From Galeopsis tetrahit (lineage: Eukaryota; Streptophyta; Magnoliopsida; Lamiales; Lamiaceae), in NCBI GenBank assembly GCA_963675135.1, contig OY776124.1, positions 1,161,001 through 1,225,000 of the forward strand: 64,000 nucleotides of DNA, read 5' to 3'. The notes below the pieces were generated by a model that was not told the DNA's origin, did no database searches, and saw only the letters and a program-made list of their open reading frames with translations. Made by a program: the position numbers and the translations under genes. Shown here piece by piece: positions 43,301 to 56,444 of this stretch. The first letter of the stretch is position 1. The number at the start of each line of letters is the position of its first letter.

Positions 43301-45889
43301 GTTTTTGAATTTGAGGCCTCGGGTGCGGAGTTTTTGACGTCGTCGCCCATAGCCAAACTTGCGCGCACGGTTGTGTGCCGTTTTTACAAAGTTTTTAGAT
43401 TGGCTCCCAGGTCTGCATTCTCACTGAATTGGCCACAGAATCAATTGTGTCCAGACGGTTTTTGAATTTGAGTCCTCGGGTGCAGAATTTTTGACGTCGT
43501 CGCCCATAGCCAAATTGCGCGCACGTTTGTGCGCCGTTTTTACAAAGTTTTCATATTGCCTCCCAGGTTTGAATTTCCCACTGAATTGGCCATAGAATCA
43601 ATTGTGTCGAGAAAGTTTTTGAATTTGAGGCCTCGGGTGCGGAGTTTTTGACGTCGTCGCCCAGAGCCAAACTTGCGCGCATGGTTGTGTGCCTTTTTCC
43701 AAAGTTTTCAGATTGCCTCCCAGGTTTGCATCCCTTACTGAATTGGCCATAGAATCAATTGTGTCGAGACGGTTTTTGAATTTGAGGCCTCGGGTGCGGA
43801 GTTTTTGACGTCGTCGCCCATAGCCAAATTGCGCGCACGCTTGTGCGCCGTTTTTACAAAGTTTTCAGATTGCCTCTCGGGTTTGCACTCCCAGCTGAAT
43901 TGGCCATAGAATCAATTGTGTCGAGAAAGTTTTTGAATTTGAGGCCTTGGGGGCGGAGTTTTTGACGTCGTGGCCCATAGCCAAACTTGCGCGCATACTT
44001 GTGCGCCGTTTTTAAAAAGTTTTCAGATTGCCTCCCGGGTTTGCACTTCCCACTGAATTGGCCATAAAATCAATTGTGTCGAGACGGTTTTTGAATTTGA
44101 GGCCTCGGGTGCGGAGTTTTTGACATCGTCGCCCATATCCAAACTTGCGCGCATGGTTTTGTGCCATTTTTACAAAGTTTTCAGATTGCCTCGCAGGTTT
44201 GCATCCCTCACTGAATTGGCCTTAGAATCATTTGTGTTGAGACGGTTTTTGAATTTGAGGCCTCGGGTGCGGAGTTTTTGACGTCGTCGCCCAGAGCCAA
44301 ACTTGCGCGCATGGTTGTGTGCCGTTTTTACAAAGTTTTCAGATTGCCTCCCAGGTTTGCATCCCTCACTGAATTGGCCATAGAATCAATTGTGTCGAGA
44401 CGGTTTTTGAATTTGAGGCCTCGGGTGCGGAGTTTTTGACGTCGTCGCCCATAGCCAAATTGCGCGCACGCTTGTGTGCCGTTTTTACAAAGTTTTTAGA
44501 TTGCCTCTCGGGTTTGCATTTCCAGCTGAATTGGCCATAGAATCAATTGTGTCGAGAATTTTTTTGAATTTAAGGCCTCGGGTGCGGAGTTTTTGACGTC
44601 GTCGCCCAGAGCCAACTTGCGCGCATGGTTGTGCGCCATTTTTACAAAGTTTTCAGATTGCCTCCCGGGTTTGCATTCCCCACTGAATTGGCCATATAAT
44701 CAATTTTGTCAAGACGGATTTTGAATTTGACGCATCGGGTGAGAAGTTTTTGACGTCGCAGCGCATAGCCAAACTTGCGCGCATGGTTGTGTGCCTTTTT
44801 CCAAAGTTTTCAGATTGCCTCCCAGGTTTGCATCCCTCACTGAATTGGCCAAAGAATCAATTGTGTCGAGACGGTTTTTGAATTTGAGGCCTCGGGTGCG
44901 GAGTTTTTGACGTCGTCGCCCATAGCCAAATTGCGCGCACGCTTGTGCGCCGTTTTTACAAAGTTTTCAGATTGCCTCTCGGGTTTGCATTCCCAGCTGA
45001 ATTGGCCATAGAATCAATTGTGTCGAGAATTTTTTTGAATTTGAGGCCTCGGGTGCGGAGTTTTTGACGTCGTCGCCCAGAGCCAAACTTGCGCGCATGG
45101 TTGTGTGCCGTTTTTACAAAGTTTTCAGATTGCCTCCCAGGTTTGCATCCCTCACTGAATTGTCCATAGAATCAATTGTGTCGAGACGGTTTTTGAATTT
45201 GAGGCATCGGGTGCGGAGTTTTTTACGTCGTCGCCCATAGCCAAATTGCGCGCACGCTTGTCGCCGTTTTTACAAAGTTTTTAGATTGCCTCCCGGGTTT
45301 GAATTTCCCACTGAATTGGCCATAGAATCAATTGTGTCGAGACGGTTTTTGAATTTGAGGCCTCGGGTGCGGAGTTTTTGACGTCGTCGCCCATAGCCAA
45401 ATTGCGCGCACACTTGTGCGCCGTTTTTACAAAGTTTTCAGATTGCCTCCCGGGTTTGAATTTCCCACTGAATTGGCCATAGAATCATTTGTGTCGAGAA
45501 AGTTTTTGAATTTGAGGCCTTGGGGGCGGAGTTTTTGACGTCGTGGCCCATAGCCAAACTTGCGCGCCGTTTTTAAAAAGTTTTCAGATTGCCTCCCGGG
45601 TTTGCACTTCCCACTGAATTGGCCATAAAATCAATTGTGTCGAGACGGTTTTTGAATTTGAGGCCTCGGGTGCGGAGTTTTTGACGTCGTCTCCCATAGC
45701 CAAATTGCGCGCAAGCTTGTGCGCCGTTTTTACAAAGTTTTCAGATTGCCTCTCGGGTTTGCATTTCCAGCTGAATTGGCCATAGAATCAATTGTGTCGA
45801 GAAAATTTTTGAATTTGAGGCCTCGGGTGCGGAGTTTTTGACGTCGTCGCCCAGAGCCAAACTTGCGCGCTTGGTTGTGTGCCGTTTTT

Positions 45890-48800
45890 ACAAAGTTTTC
45901 AGATTGCCTCCCAGGTTTGCATCCCTCACTGAATTGTCCATAGAATCAATTGTGTCGAGACGGTTTTTGAATTTGAGGCCTCGGGTGCAGAGTTTTTTAC
46001 GTCGTCGCCCATAGCCAAATTGCGCGCACGCTTGTGCGCCGTTTTTACAAAGTTTTCAGATTGCCTCCCGGGTTTGAATTTCCCACTGAATTGGCCATAG
46101 AATCAATTATGTCGAGAAAGTTTTTGAATTTGAGGCCTTGGGGGCGGAGTTTTTGACGTCGTGGCCCATAGCCAAACTTGCGCGCATACTTGTGCGCCGT
46201 TTTTAAAAAGTTTTCAGATTGCCTCCCGGGTTTGCACTTCCCACTGAATTGGCCATAAAATCAATTATGCCGAGACGGTTTTTGAATTTGAGGCCTCGGG
46301 TGCGGAGTTTTTGACGTCGTCGCCCATAGCCAAATTGCGCGCACGCTTGTGCGCCGTTTTTACAAAGTTTTCAGATTGCCTCCCGGGTTTAAATTTCCCA
46401 CTGAATTAGCCATAGAATCAATTGTGTCGAGAAAGATTTTGAATTTGAGGCCTCGGGAGCGGAGTTTTTGACGTCGTCGCCCATAGCCAAACTTGCGCGC
46501 ATGGTTTTGTACCGTTTTTACAAAGTTTTCAGATTGTCTCCCAGGTTTGCAGCCCTCACTGAATTGGCCTTATAATCAATTGTGTCGAGACGGTTTTTGA
46601 ATTTTAGGCCTCGGGTGCAGAGTTTTTGACGTCGTCGCCCATAGCCAAATTGCGCGCATGCTTGTGCGCCGTTTTTACAAAGTTTTCAGATTGCCTCCCG
46701 GTTTTGAATTTCCCACTGAATTGGCCATAGAATCAATTGTGTCGAGACGGTTTTTGAATTTGAGGCCTCGGGTGCGGAGATTTTGACGTCGTCGCCCATA
46801 GCCAAATTGCGCGCACGCTTGTGCGCCGTTTTACAAAGTTTTCAGATTGCCTCTCGGGTTTGCATTACCAGCTGAATTGGCCATAGAATCAATTGTGTCA
46901 AGAAAGTTTTTGAATTTGAGGCCTCGGGTGCGGAGTTTTTGACGTCGTCGCCCATAGCCAAACTTGCGCGCATGGTTGTGTGCCATTTTTACAAAATTTT
47001 AGATTGGCTCCCAGGTTTGCATCCCTCACTGAATTGGCCATAGAATCAATTGTGTCCTGACGGTTTTTGAATTTGAGTCCTCGGGTGCAGAGTTTTTGAC
47101 GTCGTCGCCCATAGCCAAATTGCGCGCACGTTTGTGCGCCGTTTTTACAAAGTTTTCATATTGCCTCCCGGGTTTGAATTTCCCACTGAATTGGCCATAG
47201 AATCAATTGTGTCGAGAAAGTTTTTGAATTTGAGGCCTCGGGTGCGGAGTTTTTGACGTCGTCGCCCATAGCCAAACTTGCGCGCATGGTTTTGTGCCGT
47301 TTTTACAAAGTTTTCAGATTGGCTCCCAGGTTTGCATCCCTCACTGAATTGGCCTTAGAATCATTTGTGTCGAGACGGTTTTCGAATTTGAGGCCTCGGG
47401 TGCAGAGTTTTTGACGTCGTCGCCCATAGCCAAATTGCGCGCATGCTTGTGCGCCGTTTTTACAAAGTTTTCAGATTGCCTCCCGGGTTTGCATTTCCCA
47501 CTGAATTGGCCATAGAATCAATTGTGTCGAGAAACTTTTTGAATTTGAGGCCTCGGGTGCGGAGTTTTTGACGTCGTCGCCCATAGCCAAACTTGCGCAC
47601 ATGGTTGTGTGCCGTTTTTACAAAGTTTTCAGATTGCCTCCCAGGTTTGCATCCATCACTGAATTGGCCATAAAATCAATTGTGTCGAGACGGTTTTTGA
47701 ATTTGAGGCTTCGGGTGCAGTGTTTTTGACGTCGTGGTCCATAGCCAAATTGCAGGCATGCTTGTGCGCCATTTTTACAAAGTTTTCAGATTGCCTCCCG
47801 GGTTTGCATTCCCCACTGAATTGGCCATAGAATCAATTTTGTCAAGACGGATTTTGAATTTGACGCATCGGGTGCGGAGTTTTTGACGTCGTAGCGCATA
47901 GCCAAACTTGCGCGCATGGTTGTGTGCCTTTTTCCAAAGTTTTCAGATTGCCTCCCAGGTTTGCATCCCTCACTGAATTGGCCATAGAATCAATTGTGTC
48001 GAGACGGTTTTTGAATTTGAGGCCTCGGGTGCGGAGTTTTTGACGTCGTTGCCCATAGCCAAATTGCGCGCACGCTTGTGCGCCGTTTTTAAAAAGTTTT
48101 TAGATTGCCTCTCGGGTTTGCATTTCCAGCTGAATTGGCCATAGAATCAATTGTGTCGAGAATTTTTTTGAATTTGAGGCCTCGGGTGCGGAGTTTTTGA
48201 CGTCGTCGCCCAGAGCCAAACTTGCGCGCATGGTTGTGTGCCGTTTTTACAAAGTTTTCAGATTGCCTCCCAGGTTTGCATCCCTCACTCAATTGTCCAT
48301 AGAATCAATTGTGTCGAGTTGGTTTTTGAATTTGAAGCCTCGGGTGCGGAGTTTTTTACGTCGTCGCCCATAGCCAAATTGCGCGCACGGTTGTGCTCCG
48401 TTTTTACAAAGTTTTCAGATTGCCTCCCGGGTTTGAATTTCCCACTGAATTGGCCATAGAATCAATTGTGTCGAGACGGTTTTTGAATTTGAGGCCTCGG
48501 GTGCGGAGTTTTTGACGTCGTCGCCCATAGCCAAATTGCGCGCACACTTGTGCGCCGTTTTTACAAAGTTTTCAGATTGCCTCCCGGGTTTAAATTTCCC
48601 ACTGAATTAGCCATAGAATCAATTGTGTCGAGAAAGATTTTGAATTTAAGGCCTCGGGAGCGGAGTTTTTGACGTCGTCGCCCATAGCCAAACTTGCGCG
48701 CACGGTTTTGTGCCGTTTTTACAAAGTTTTCAGATTGCCTCCCAGGTTTGCATCCCTCACTGAATTGGCCTTAGAATCAATTGTGTCGAGACGGTTTTTG

Positions 48801-51800
48801 AATTTGAGGCCTCGGGTGCAGAGTTTTTGACGTCGTCGCCCATAGCCAAATTGCGCGCATGCTTGTGCGCCGTTTTTACAAAGTTTTCAGATTACCTCCC
48901 GGGTTTGAATTTCCCACTGAATTGGCCATAGAATCAATTGTGTCGAGACAGTTTTTGAATTTGAGGCCTCGGGTGCAGAGATTTTGACGTCGTCGCCCAT
49001 AGCCAAATTGCGCGCACGCTTGTGCGCCGTTTTACAAAGTTTTCAGATTGCCTCTCGGGTTTGCATTACCAGCTGAATTGGCCATAGAATCAATTGTGTC
49101 GAGAAAGTTTTTGAATTTGAGGCCTCGGGTGCGGAGTTTTTGACGTCGTCGCCCATAGCCAAACTTGCGCGCACGGTTGTGTGCCGTTTTTACAAAGTTT
49201 TTAGATTGGCTCCCAGGTCTGCATCCCTCACTGAATTGGCCACAGAATCAATTGTGTCCAGACGATTTTGAATTTGAGTCCTCGGGTGCAGAATTTTTGA
49301 CGTCGTCGCCCATAGCCAAATTGCGCGCACGTTTGTGCGCCGTTTTTACAAAGTTTTCATATTGCCTCCCAGGTTTGAATTTCCCACTGAATTGGCCATA
49401 GAATCAATTGTGTCGAGAAAGTTTTTGAATTTGAGGCCTCGGGTGCGGAGTTTTTGATGTCGTCGCCCATAGCCAAACTTGCGCGCATGGTTGTGTGCCG
49501 TTTTTACAAAGTTTTCAGATTGCCTCCCAGGTTTGCATCCATCACTGAATTGGCCATAAAATCAATTGTGTCGAGACGGTTTTTGAATTTGAGGCCTCGG
49601 GTGTAGTGTTTTTTACGTCGTGGTCCATAACCAAATTGTAGGCATGCTTGTGCGCCATTTTTACAAAGTTTTCAGATTGCCTCCCGGGTTTGCATTCCCC
49701 ACTGAATTGGCCATAGAATCAAATTTGTCAAGACGGATTTTGAATTTGACGCATCGGGTGAGAAGTTTTTGACGTCGTAGCGCATAGCCAAACTTGCGCG
49801 CATGGTTGTGTGCCTTTTTCCAAAGTTTTCAGATTGCCTCCCAGGTTTGCATCCCTTACTGAATTGGCCATAGAATCAATTGTGTCGAGACGGTTTTTGA
49901 ATTTGAGGCCTCGGGTGCGGAGTTTTTGACGTCGTCGCCCATAGCCAAATTGCGCGCACACTTGGGCGCCGTTTTTACAAAGTTTTCAGATTGCCTCCCG
50001 GGTTTGAATTTCCCACTGAATTGGCCATAGAATCAATTGTGTCGAGAAAGTTTTTGAATTTGAGGCCTTGGGGGCGGAGTTTTTGACGTCGTGGCCCATA
50101 GCCAAACTTGCGCGCCGTTTTTAAAAAGTTTTCAGATTGCCTCCCGGGTTTGCACTTCCCACTGAATTGGCCATAAAATCAATTGTGTCGAGACGGTTTT
50201 TGAATTTGAGGCCTCGGGTGCGGAGTTTTTGACGTCGTCGCCCATAGCCAAATTGCGCGCACGCTTGTGCGCCGTTTTTACAAAGTTTTCAGATTGCCTC
50301 TCGGGTTTGCATTTCCAGCTGAATTGGCCATAGAATCAATTGTGTCGAGATTTTTTTTGAATTTGAGGCCTCGGGTGCGGAGTTTTTGACGTCGTCGCCC
50401 AGAGCCAAACTTGCGCGCTTGGTTGTGTGCCGTTTTTACAAAGTTTTCAGATTGCCTCCCAGGTTAGCATCCCTCACTGAATTGTCCATAGAATCAATTG
50501 TGTCGAGACGGTTTTTGAATTTGAGGCCTCGGGTGCGGAGTTTTTTACGTCGTCGCCCATAGCCAAATTGCGCGCACGCTTGTGCGCCGTTTTTACAAAG
50601 TTTTCAGATTGCCTCCCGGGTTTGAATTTCCCACTGAATTGGCCATAGAATCAATTGTGTCGAGAAATTTTTGAATTTGAGGCCTTGGGGGCGGAGTTTT
50701 TGACGTCGTGGCCCATAGCCAAACTTGCGCGCATCCTTGTGCGCCGTTTTTAAAAAGTTTTCAGATTGCCTCCCGGGTTTGCACTTCCCACTGAATTGGC
50801 CATAAAATCAATTGTGTCGAGACGGTTTTTGAATTTAAGGCCTCGGGTGCGGAGTTTTTGACGTCGTCGCCCATAGCCAAATTGCGCGCATGGTTTTGTG
50901 CCGTTTTTACAAACTTTTCAGATTGCCTCCCAGGTTTGCATCCCTCACTGAATTGGCCTTATAATCAATTGTGTCGAGACGGTTTTTGAATTTGAGGCCT
51001 CGGGTGCAGAGTTTTTGACGTCGTCGCCCATAGCCAAATTGCGCGCATGCTTGTGCGCCGTTTTTACAAAGTTTTCAGATTGCCTCCCGGTTTTGAATTT
51101 CCCACTGAATTGGCCATAGAATTAATTGTGTCGAGACGGTTTTTGAATTTGAGGCCTCGGGTGCGGAGATTTTGACGTCGTCGCCCATAGCCAAATTGCG
51201 CGCACGCTTGTGCGCCGTTTTACAAAGTTTTTAGATTGCCTCTCGGGTTTGCATTACCAGTTGAATTGGCCATAGAATCAATTGTGTCAAGAAAGTTTTT
51301 GAATTTGAGGCCTCGGGTGCGGAGTTTTTGACGTCGTCGCCCATAGCCAAACTTGCGCGCATGGTTGTGTGCCATTTTTACAAAATTTTAGATTGGCTCC
51401 CAGGTTTGCATCCCTCACTGAATTGGCCATAGAATCAATTGTGTCCTGACGGTTTTTGAATTTGAGTCCTCGGGTGCAGAGTTTTTGACGTCGTCGCCCA
51501 TAGCCAAATTGCGCGCACGTTTGTGCGCCGTTTTTACAAAGTTTTCATATTGCCTCCCGGGTTTGAATTTCCCACTGAATTGGCCATAGAATCAATTGTG
51601 TCGAGAAAGTTTTTGAATTTGAGGCCTCGGGTGCGGAGTTTTTGACGTCGTCGCCCATAGCCAAACTTGCGCGCATGGTTTTGTGCCGTTTTTACAAAGT
51701 TTTCAGATTGCCTCCCAGGTCTGCATCCCTCACTGAATTGGCCATATAATCAATTGTGTCCAGACGGTTTTTGAATTTGAGTCCTCGGGTGCAGAATTTT

Positions 51801-54800
51801 TGACGTCGTCGCCCATAGCCAAATTGCGCGCATGTTTGTGCGCCGTTTTTACAAAGTTTTCATATTGCCTCCCAGGTTTGAATTTCCCACTGAATTGGCC
51901 ATAGAATCAATTGTGTCGAGAAAGTTTTTGAATTTGAGGCCTCGGGTGCGGAGTTTTTGACGTCGTCGCCCATAGCCAAACTTGCGCGCATGGTTTTGTG
52001 CCGTTTTTACAAAGTTTTCAGATTGCCTCGCAGGTTTGCACTTCCCACTGAATTGGCCATAAAATCAATTGTGTCGAGACGGTCTTTGAATTTGAGGCCT
52101 CGGGTGTGGAGTTTTTGACGTCGTCGCCCATAGCCAAATTGCGCGCACGCTTGTGCGCCGTTTTTACAAAGTTTTCAGATTGCCTCCCGGGTTTAAATTT
52201 CCTACTGAATTAGCCATAGAATCAATTGTGTCGAGAAAGATTTTGAATTTGAGGCCTCGGGAGCGGAGTTTTTGACGTCGTCGCCCATAGCCAAACTTGC
52301 GCGCATGGTTTTGTGCCGTTTTTACAAAGTTTTCAGATTGCCTCCCAGGTTTGCATCCCTCACTGAATTGGCCATAGAATCAATTGTGTCGAGACGGTTT
52401 TTGAATTTGAGGCCTCGGGTGCGGAGTTTTTGACGTCGTCGCCCATAGCCAAATTGCGCGCACGCTTGTGCGCCGTTTTTACAAAGTTTTTAGATTGCCT
52501 CTCGGGTTTGCATTTCCAGCTGAATTGGCCATAGAATCAATTGTGTCGAGAAATTTTTTGAATTTGAGGCCTCGGGTGCGGAGTTTTTGACGTCGTCGCC
52601 CAGAGCCAAACTTGCGCGCAAGGTTGTGTGCCGTTTTTACAAAGTTTTCAGATTGCCTCCCAGGTTTGCATCCCTCACTGAATTGTCCATAGAATCAATT
52701 GTGTCGAGTTGGTTTTTGAATTTGAGGCCTCGGGTGCGGAGTTTTTTACGTCGTCGCCCATAGCCAAATTGCGCGCACGCTTGTGCGCCGTTTTTACAAA
52801 GTTTTCAGATTGCCTCCCGGGTTTGAATTTCCCACTGAATTGGCCATAGAATCAATTGTGTCGAGACGGTTTTTGAATTTGAGGCCTCGGGTGCGGAGTT
52901 TTTGACGTCGTCGCCCATAGCCAAATTGCGCGCACACTTGTGCGCCGTTTTTACAAAGTTTTCAGATTGCCTCCCGGGTTTAAATTTCCCACTGAATTAG
53001 GCATAGAATCAATTGTGTCGAGAAAGATTTTGAATTTAAGGCCTCGGGAGCGGAGTTTTTGACGTCGTCGCCCATAGCCAAACTTGCGCGCACGGTTGTG
53101 TGCCGTTTTTACAAAGTTTTTAGATTGGATCCCAGGTCTGCATCCCTCACTGAATTGGCCACATAATCAATTGTGTCCAGACGGTTTTTGAATTTGAGTC
53201 CTCGGGTGCAGAATTTTTGACGTCGTCGCCCATAGCCAAATTGCGCGCACGTTTGTGCGCCGTTTTTACAAAGTTTTCATATTGCCTCCCAGGTTTGAAT
53301 TTCCCACTGAATTGGCCATAGAATCAATTGTGTCGAGAAAGTTTTTGAATTTGAGGCCTCGGGTGCAGAGTTTTTGATGTCGTCGCCCATAGCCAAACTT
53401 GCGCGCATGGTTGTGTGCCGTTTTTACAAAGTTTTCAGATTGCCTCCCAGGTTTGCATCCATCACTGAATTGGCCATAAAATCAATTGTGTCGAGACGGT
53501 TTTTGAATTTGAGGCCTCGGGTGTAGTGTTTTTTACGCCGTGGTCCATAGCCAAATTGCAGGCATGCTTGTGCGCCATTTTTACAAAGTTTTCAGATTGC
53601 CTCTTGGGTTTGCATTACCAGCTGAATTGGCCATAGAATCAATTGTGTCGAGAAAGTTTTTGAATTTGAGGCCTCGGGTGCGGAGTTTTTGACGTCGTCG
53701 CCCATAGCCAAACTTGCGCGCACGGTTGTGTGCCGTTTTTACAAAGTTTTTAGATTGGCTCCCAGGTCTGCATTCTCACTGAATTGGCCACAGAATCAAT
53801 TGTGTCCAGACGGTTTTTGAATTTGAGTCCTCGGGTGCAGAATTTTTGACGTCGTCGCCCATAGCCAAATTGCGCGCACGTTTGTGCGCCGTTTTTACAA
53901 AGTTTTCATATTGCCTCCCAGGTTTGAATTTCCCACTGAATTGGCCATAGAATCAATTGTGTCGAGAAAGTTTTTGAATTTGAGGCCTCGGGTGCGGAGT
54001 TTTTGACGTCGTCGCCCAGAGCCAAACTTGCGCGCATGGTTGTGTGCCTTTTTCCAAAGTTTTCAGATTGCCTCCCAGGTTTGCATCCCTTACTGAATTG
54101 GCCATAGAATCAATTGTGTCGAGACGGTTTTTGAATTTGAGGCCTCGGGTGCGGAGTTTTTGACGTCGTCGCCCATAGCCAAATTGCGCGCACGCTTGTG
54201 CGCCGTTTTTACAAAGTTTTCAGATTGCCTCTCGGGTTTGCACTCCCAGCTGAATTGGCCATAGAATCAATTGTGTCGAGAAAGTTTTTGAATTTGAGGC
54301 CTTGGGGGCGGAGTTTTTGACGTCGTGGCCCATAGCCAAACTTGCGCGCATACTTGTGCGCCGTTTTTAAAAAGTTTTCAGATTGCCTCCCGGGTTTGCA
54401 CTTCCCACTGAATTGGCCATAAAATCAATTGTGTCGAGACGGTTTTTGAATTTGAGGCCTCGGGTGCGGAGTTTTTGACATCGTCGCCCATATCCAAACT
54501 TGCGCGCATGGTTTTGTGCCGTTTTTACAAAGTTTTCAGATTGCCTCGCAGGTTTGCATCCCTCACTGAATTGGCCTTAGAATCATTTGTGTTGAGACGG
54601 TTTTTGAATTTGAGGCCTCGGGTGCGGAGTTTTTGACGTCGTCGCCCAGAGCCAAACTTGCGCGCATGGTTGTGTGCCGTTTTTACAAAGTTTTCAGATT
54701 GCCTCCCAGGTTTGCATCCCTCACTGAATTGGCCATAGAATCAATTGTGTCGAGACGGTTTTTGAATTTGAGGCCTCGGGTGCGGAGTTTTTGACGTCGT

Positions 54801-54970
54801 CGCCCATAGCCAAATTGCGCGCACGCTTGTGTGCCGTTTTTACAAAGTTTTTAGATTGCCTCTCGGGTTTGCATTTCCAGCTGAATTGGCCATAGAATCA
54901 ATTGTGTCGAGAATTTTTTTGAATTTGAGGCCTCGGGTGCGGAGTTTTTGACGTCGTCGCCCAGAGCCAA
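45890..54970. repeat. ~9.1-kb higher-order copy of ~31.6-44.6 kb lacking one 3918-bp arm
   Basis: Marker variants line up at +14273 for 31.6-36.3 kb (ATTATGCCGAGACGG at 31990/46263) and at +10355 for 36.35-44.6 kb (TGTGTCGAGAAATTTTTG at 40301/50656). 14273 minus 10355 is 3918, so this copy holds only one arm of the tandem duplication. Scattered single-base differences exist, for example near 49638 and 49731. Confidence 0.85.
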
Positions 54971-56444
54971 ACTTGCGCGCATGGTTGTGTGCCGTTTTTA
55001 CAAAGTTTTCAGATTGCCTCCCAGGTTTGCATCCCTCACTGAATTGTCCATAGAATCAATTGTGTCGAGTTGGTTTTTGAATTTGAGGCCTCGGGTGCGG
55101 AGTTTTTTACGTCGTCGCCCATAGCCAAATTGCGCGCACGCTTGTGCGCCGTTTTTACAAAGTTTTCAGATTGCCTCCCGGGTTTGAATTTCCCACTGAA
55201 TTGGCCATAGAATCAATTGTGTCGAGACGGTTTTTGAATTTGAGGCCTCGGGTGCGGAGTTTTTGACGTCGTCGCCCATAGCCAAATTGCGCGCACACTT
55301 GTGCGCCGTTTTTACAAAGTTTTCAGATTGCCTCCCGGGTTTAAATTTCCCACTGAATTAGCCATAGAATCAATTGTGTCGAGAAAGATTTTGAATTTAA
55401 GGCCTCGGGAGCGGAGTTTTTGACGTCGTCGCCCATAGCCAAACTTGCGCGCACGGTTTTGTGCCGTTTTTACAAAGTTTTCAAATTGCCTCCCAGGTTT
55501 GCATCCCTCACTGAATTGGCCTTAGAATTAATTGTGTCGAGACGGTTTTTGAATTTGAGGCCTCGGGTGCAGAGTTTTTGACGTCGTCGCCCATAGCCAA
55601 ATTGCGCGCATGCTTGTGCGCCGTTTTTACAAAGTTTTCAGATTGCCTCCCGGGTTTGAATTTCCCACTGAATTGGCCATAGAATCAATTGTGTCGAGAC
55701 GGTTTTTGAATTTGAGGCCTCGGGTGCAGAGATTTTGACGTCGTCGCCCATAGCCAAATTGCGCGCACGCTTGTGCGCCGTTTTACAAAGTTTTCAGATT
55801 GCCTCTCGGGTTTGCATTACCAGCTGAATTGGCCATAGAATCAATTGTGTCGAGAAAGTTTTTGAATTTGAGGCCTCGAGTGCGGAGTTTTTGACGTCGT
55901 CGCCCATAGCCAAACTTGCGCTCACGGTTGTGTGCCGTTTTTACAAAGTTTTTAGATTGGCTCCCAGGTCTGCATCCCTCACTGAATTGGCCATAGAATC
56001 AATTGTGTCCAGACGGTTTTTGAATTTGAGTCCTCGGGTGCAGAATTTTTGACGTCGTCGCCCATAGCCAAATTGCGCGCACGTTTGTGCGCCGTTTTTA
56101 CAAAGTTTTCATATTGCCTCCCAAGTTTGAATTTCCCACTGAATTGGCCATAGAATCAATTGTGTCGAGAAAGTTTTTGAATTTGAGGCCTCGGGTGCGG
56201 AGTTTTTGACATCGTCGCCCATAGCCAAACTTGCGCGCATGGTTTTGTGCCGTTTTTACAAAGTTTTCAGATTGCCTCGCAGGTTTGCATCCCTCACTGA
56301 ATTGGCCTTAGAATCATTTGTGTCGAGACGGTTTTCGAATTTGAGGCCTCGGGTGCAGAGTTTTTGACGTCGTCGCCCATAGCCAAATTGCGCGCATGCT
56401 TGTGCGCCGTTTTTACAAAGTTTTCAGATTGCCTCCCGGGTTTG

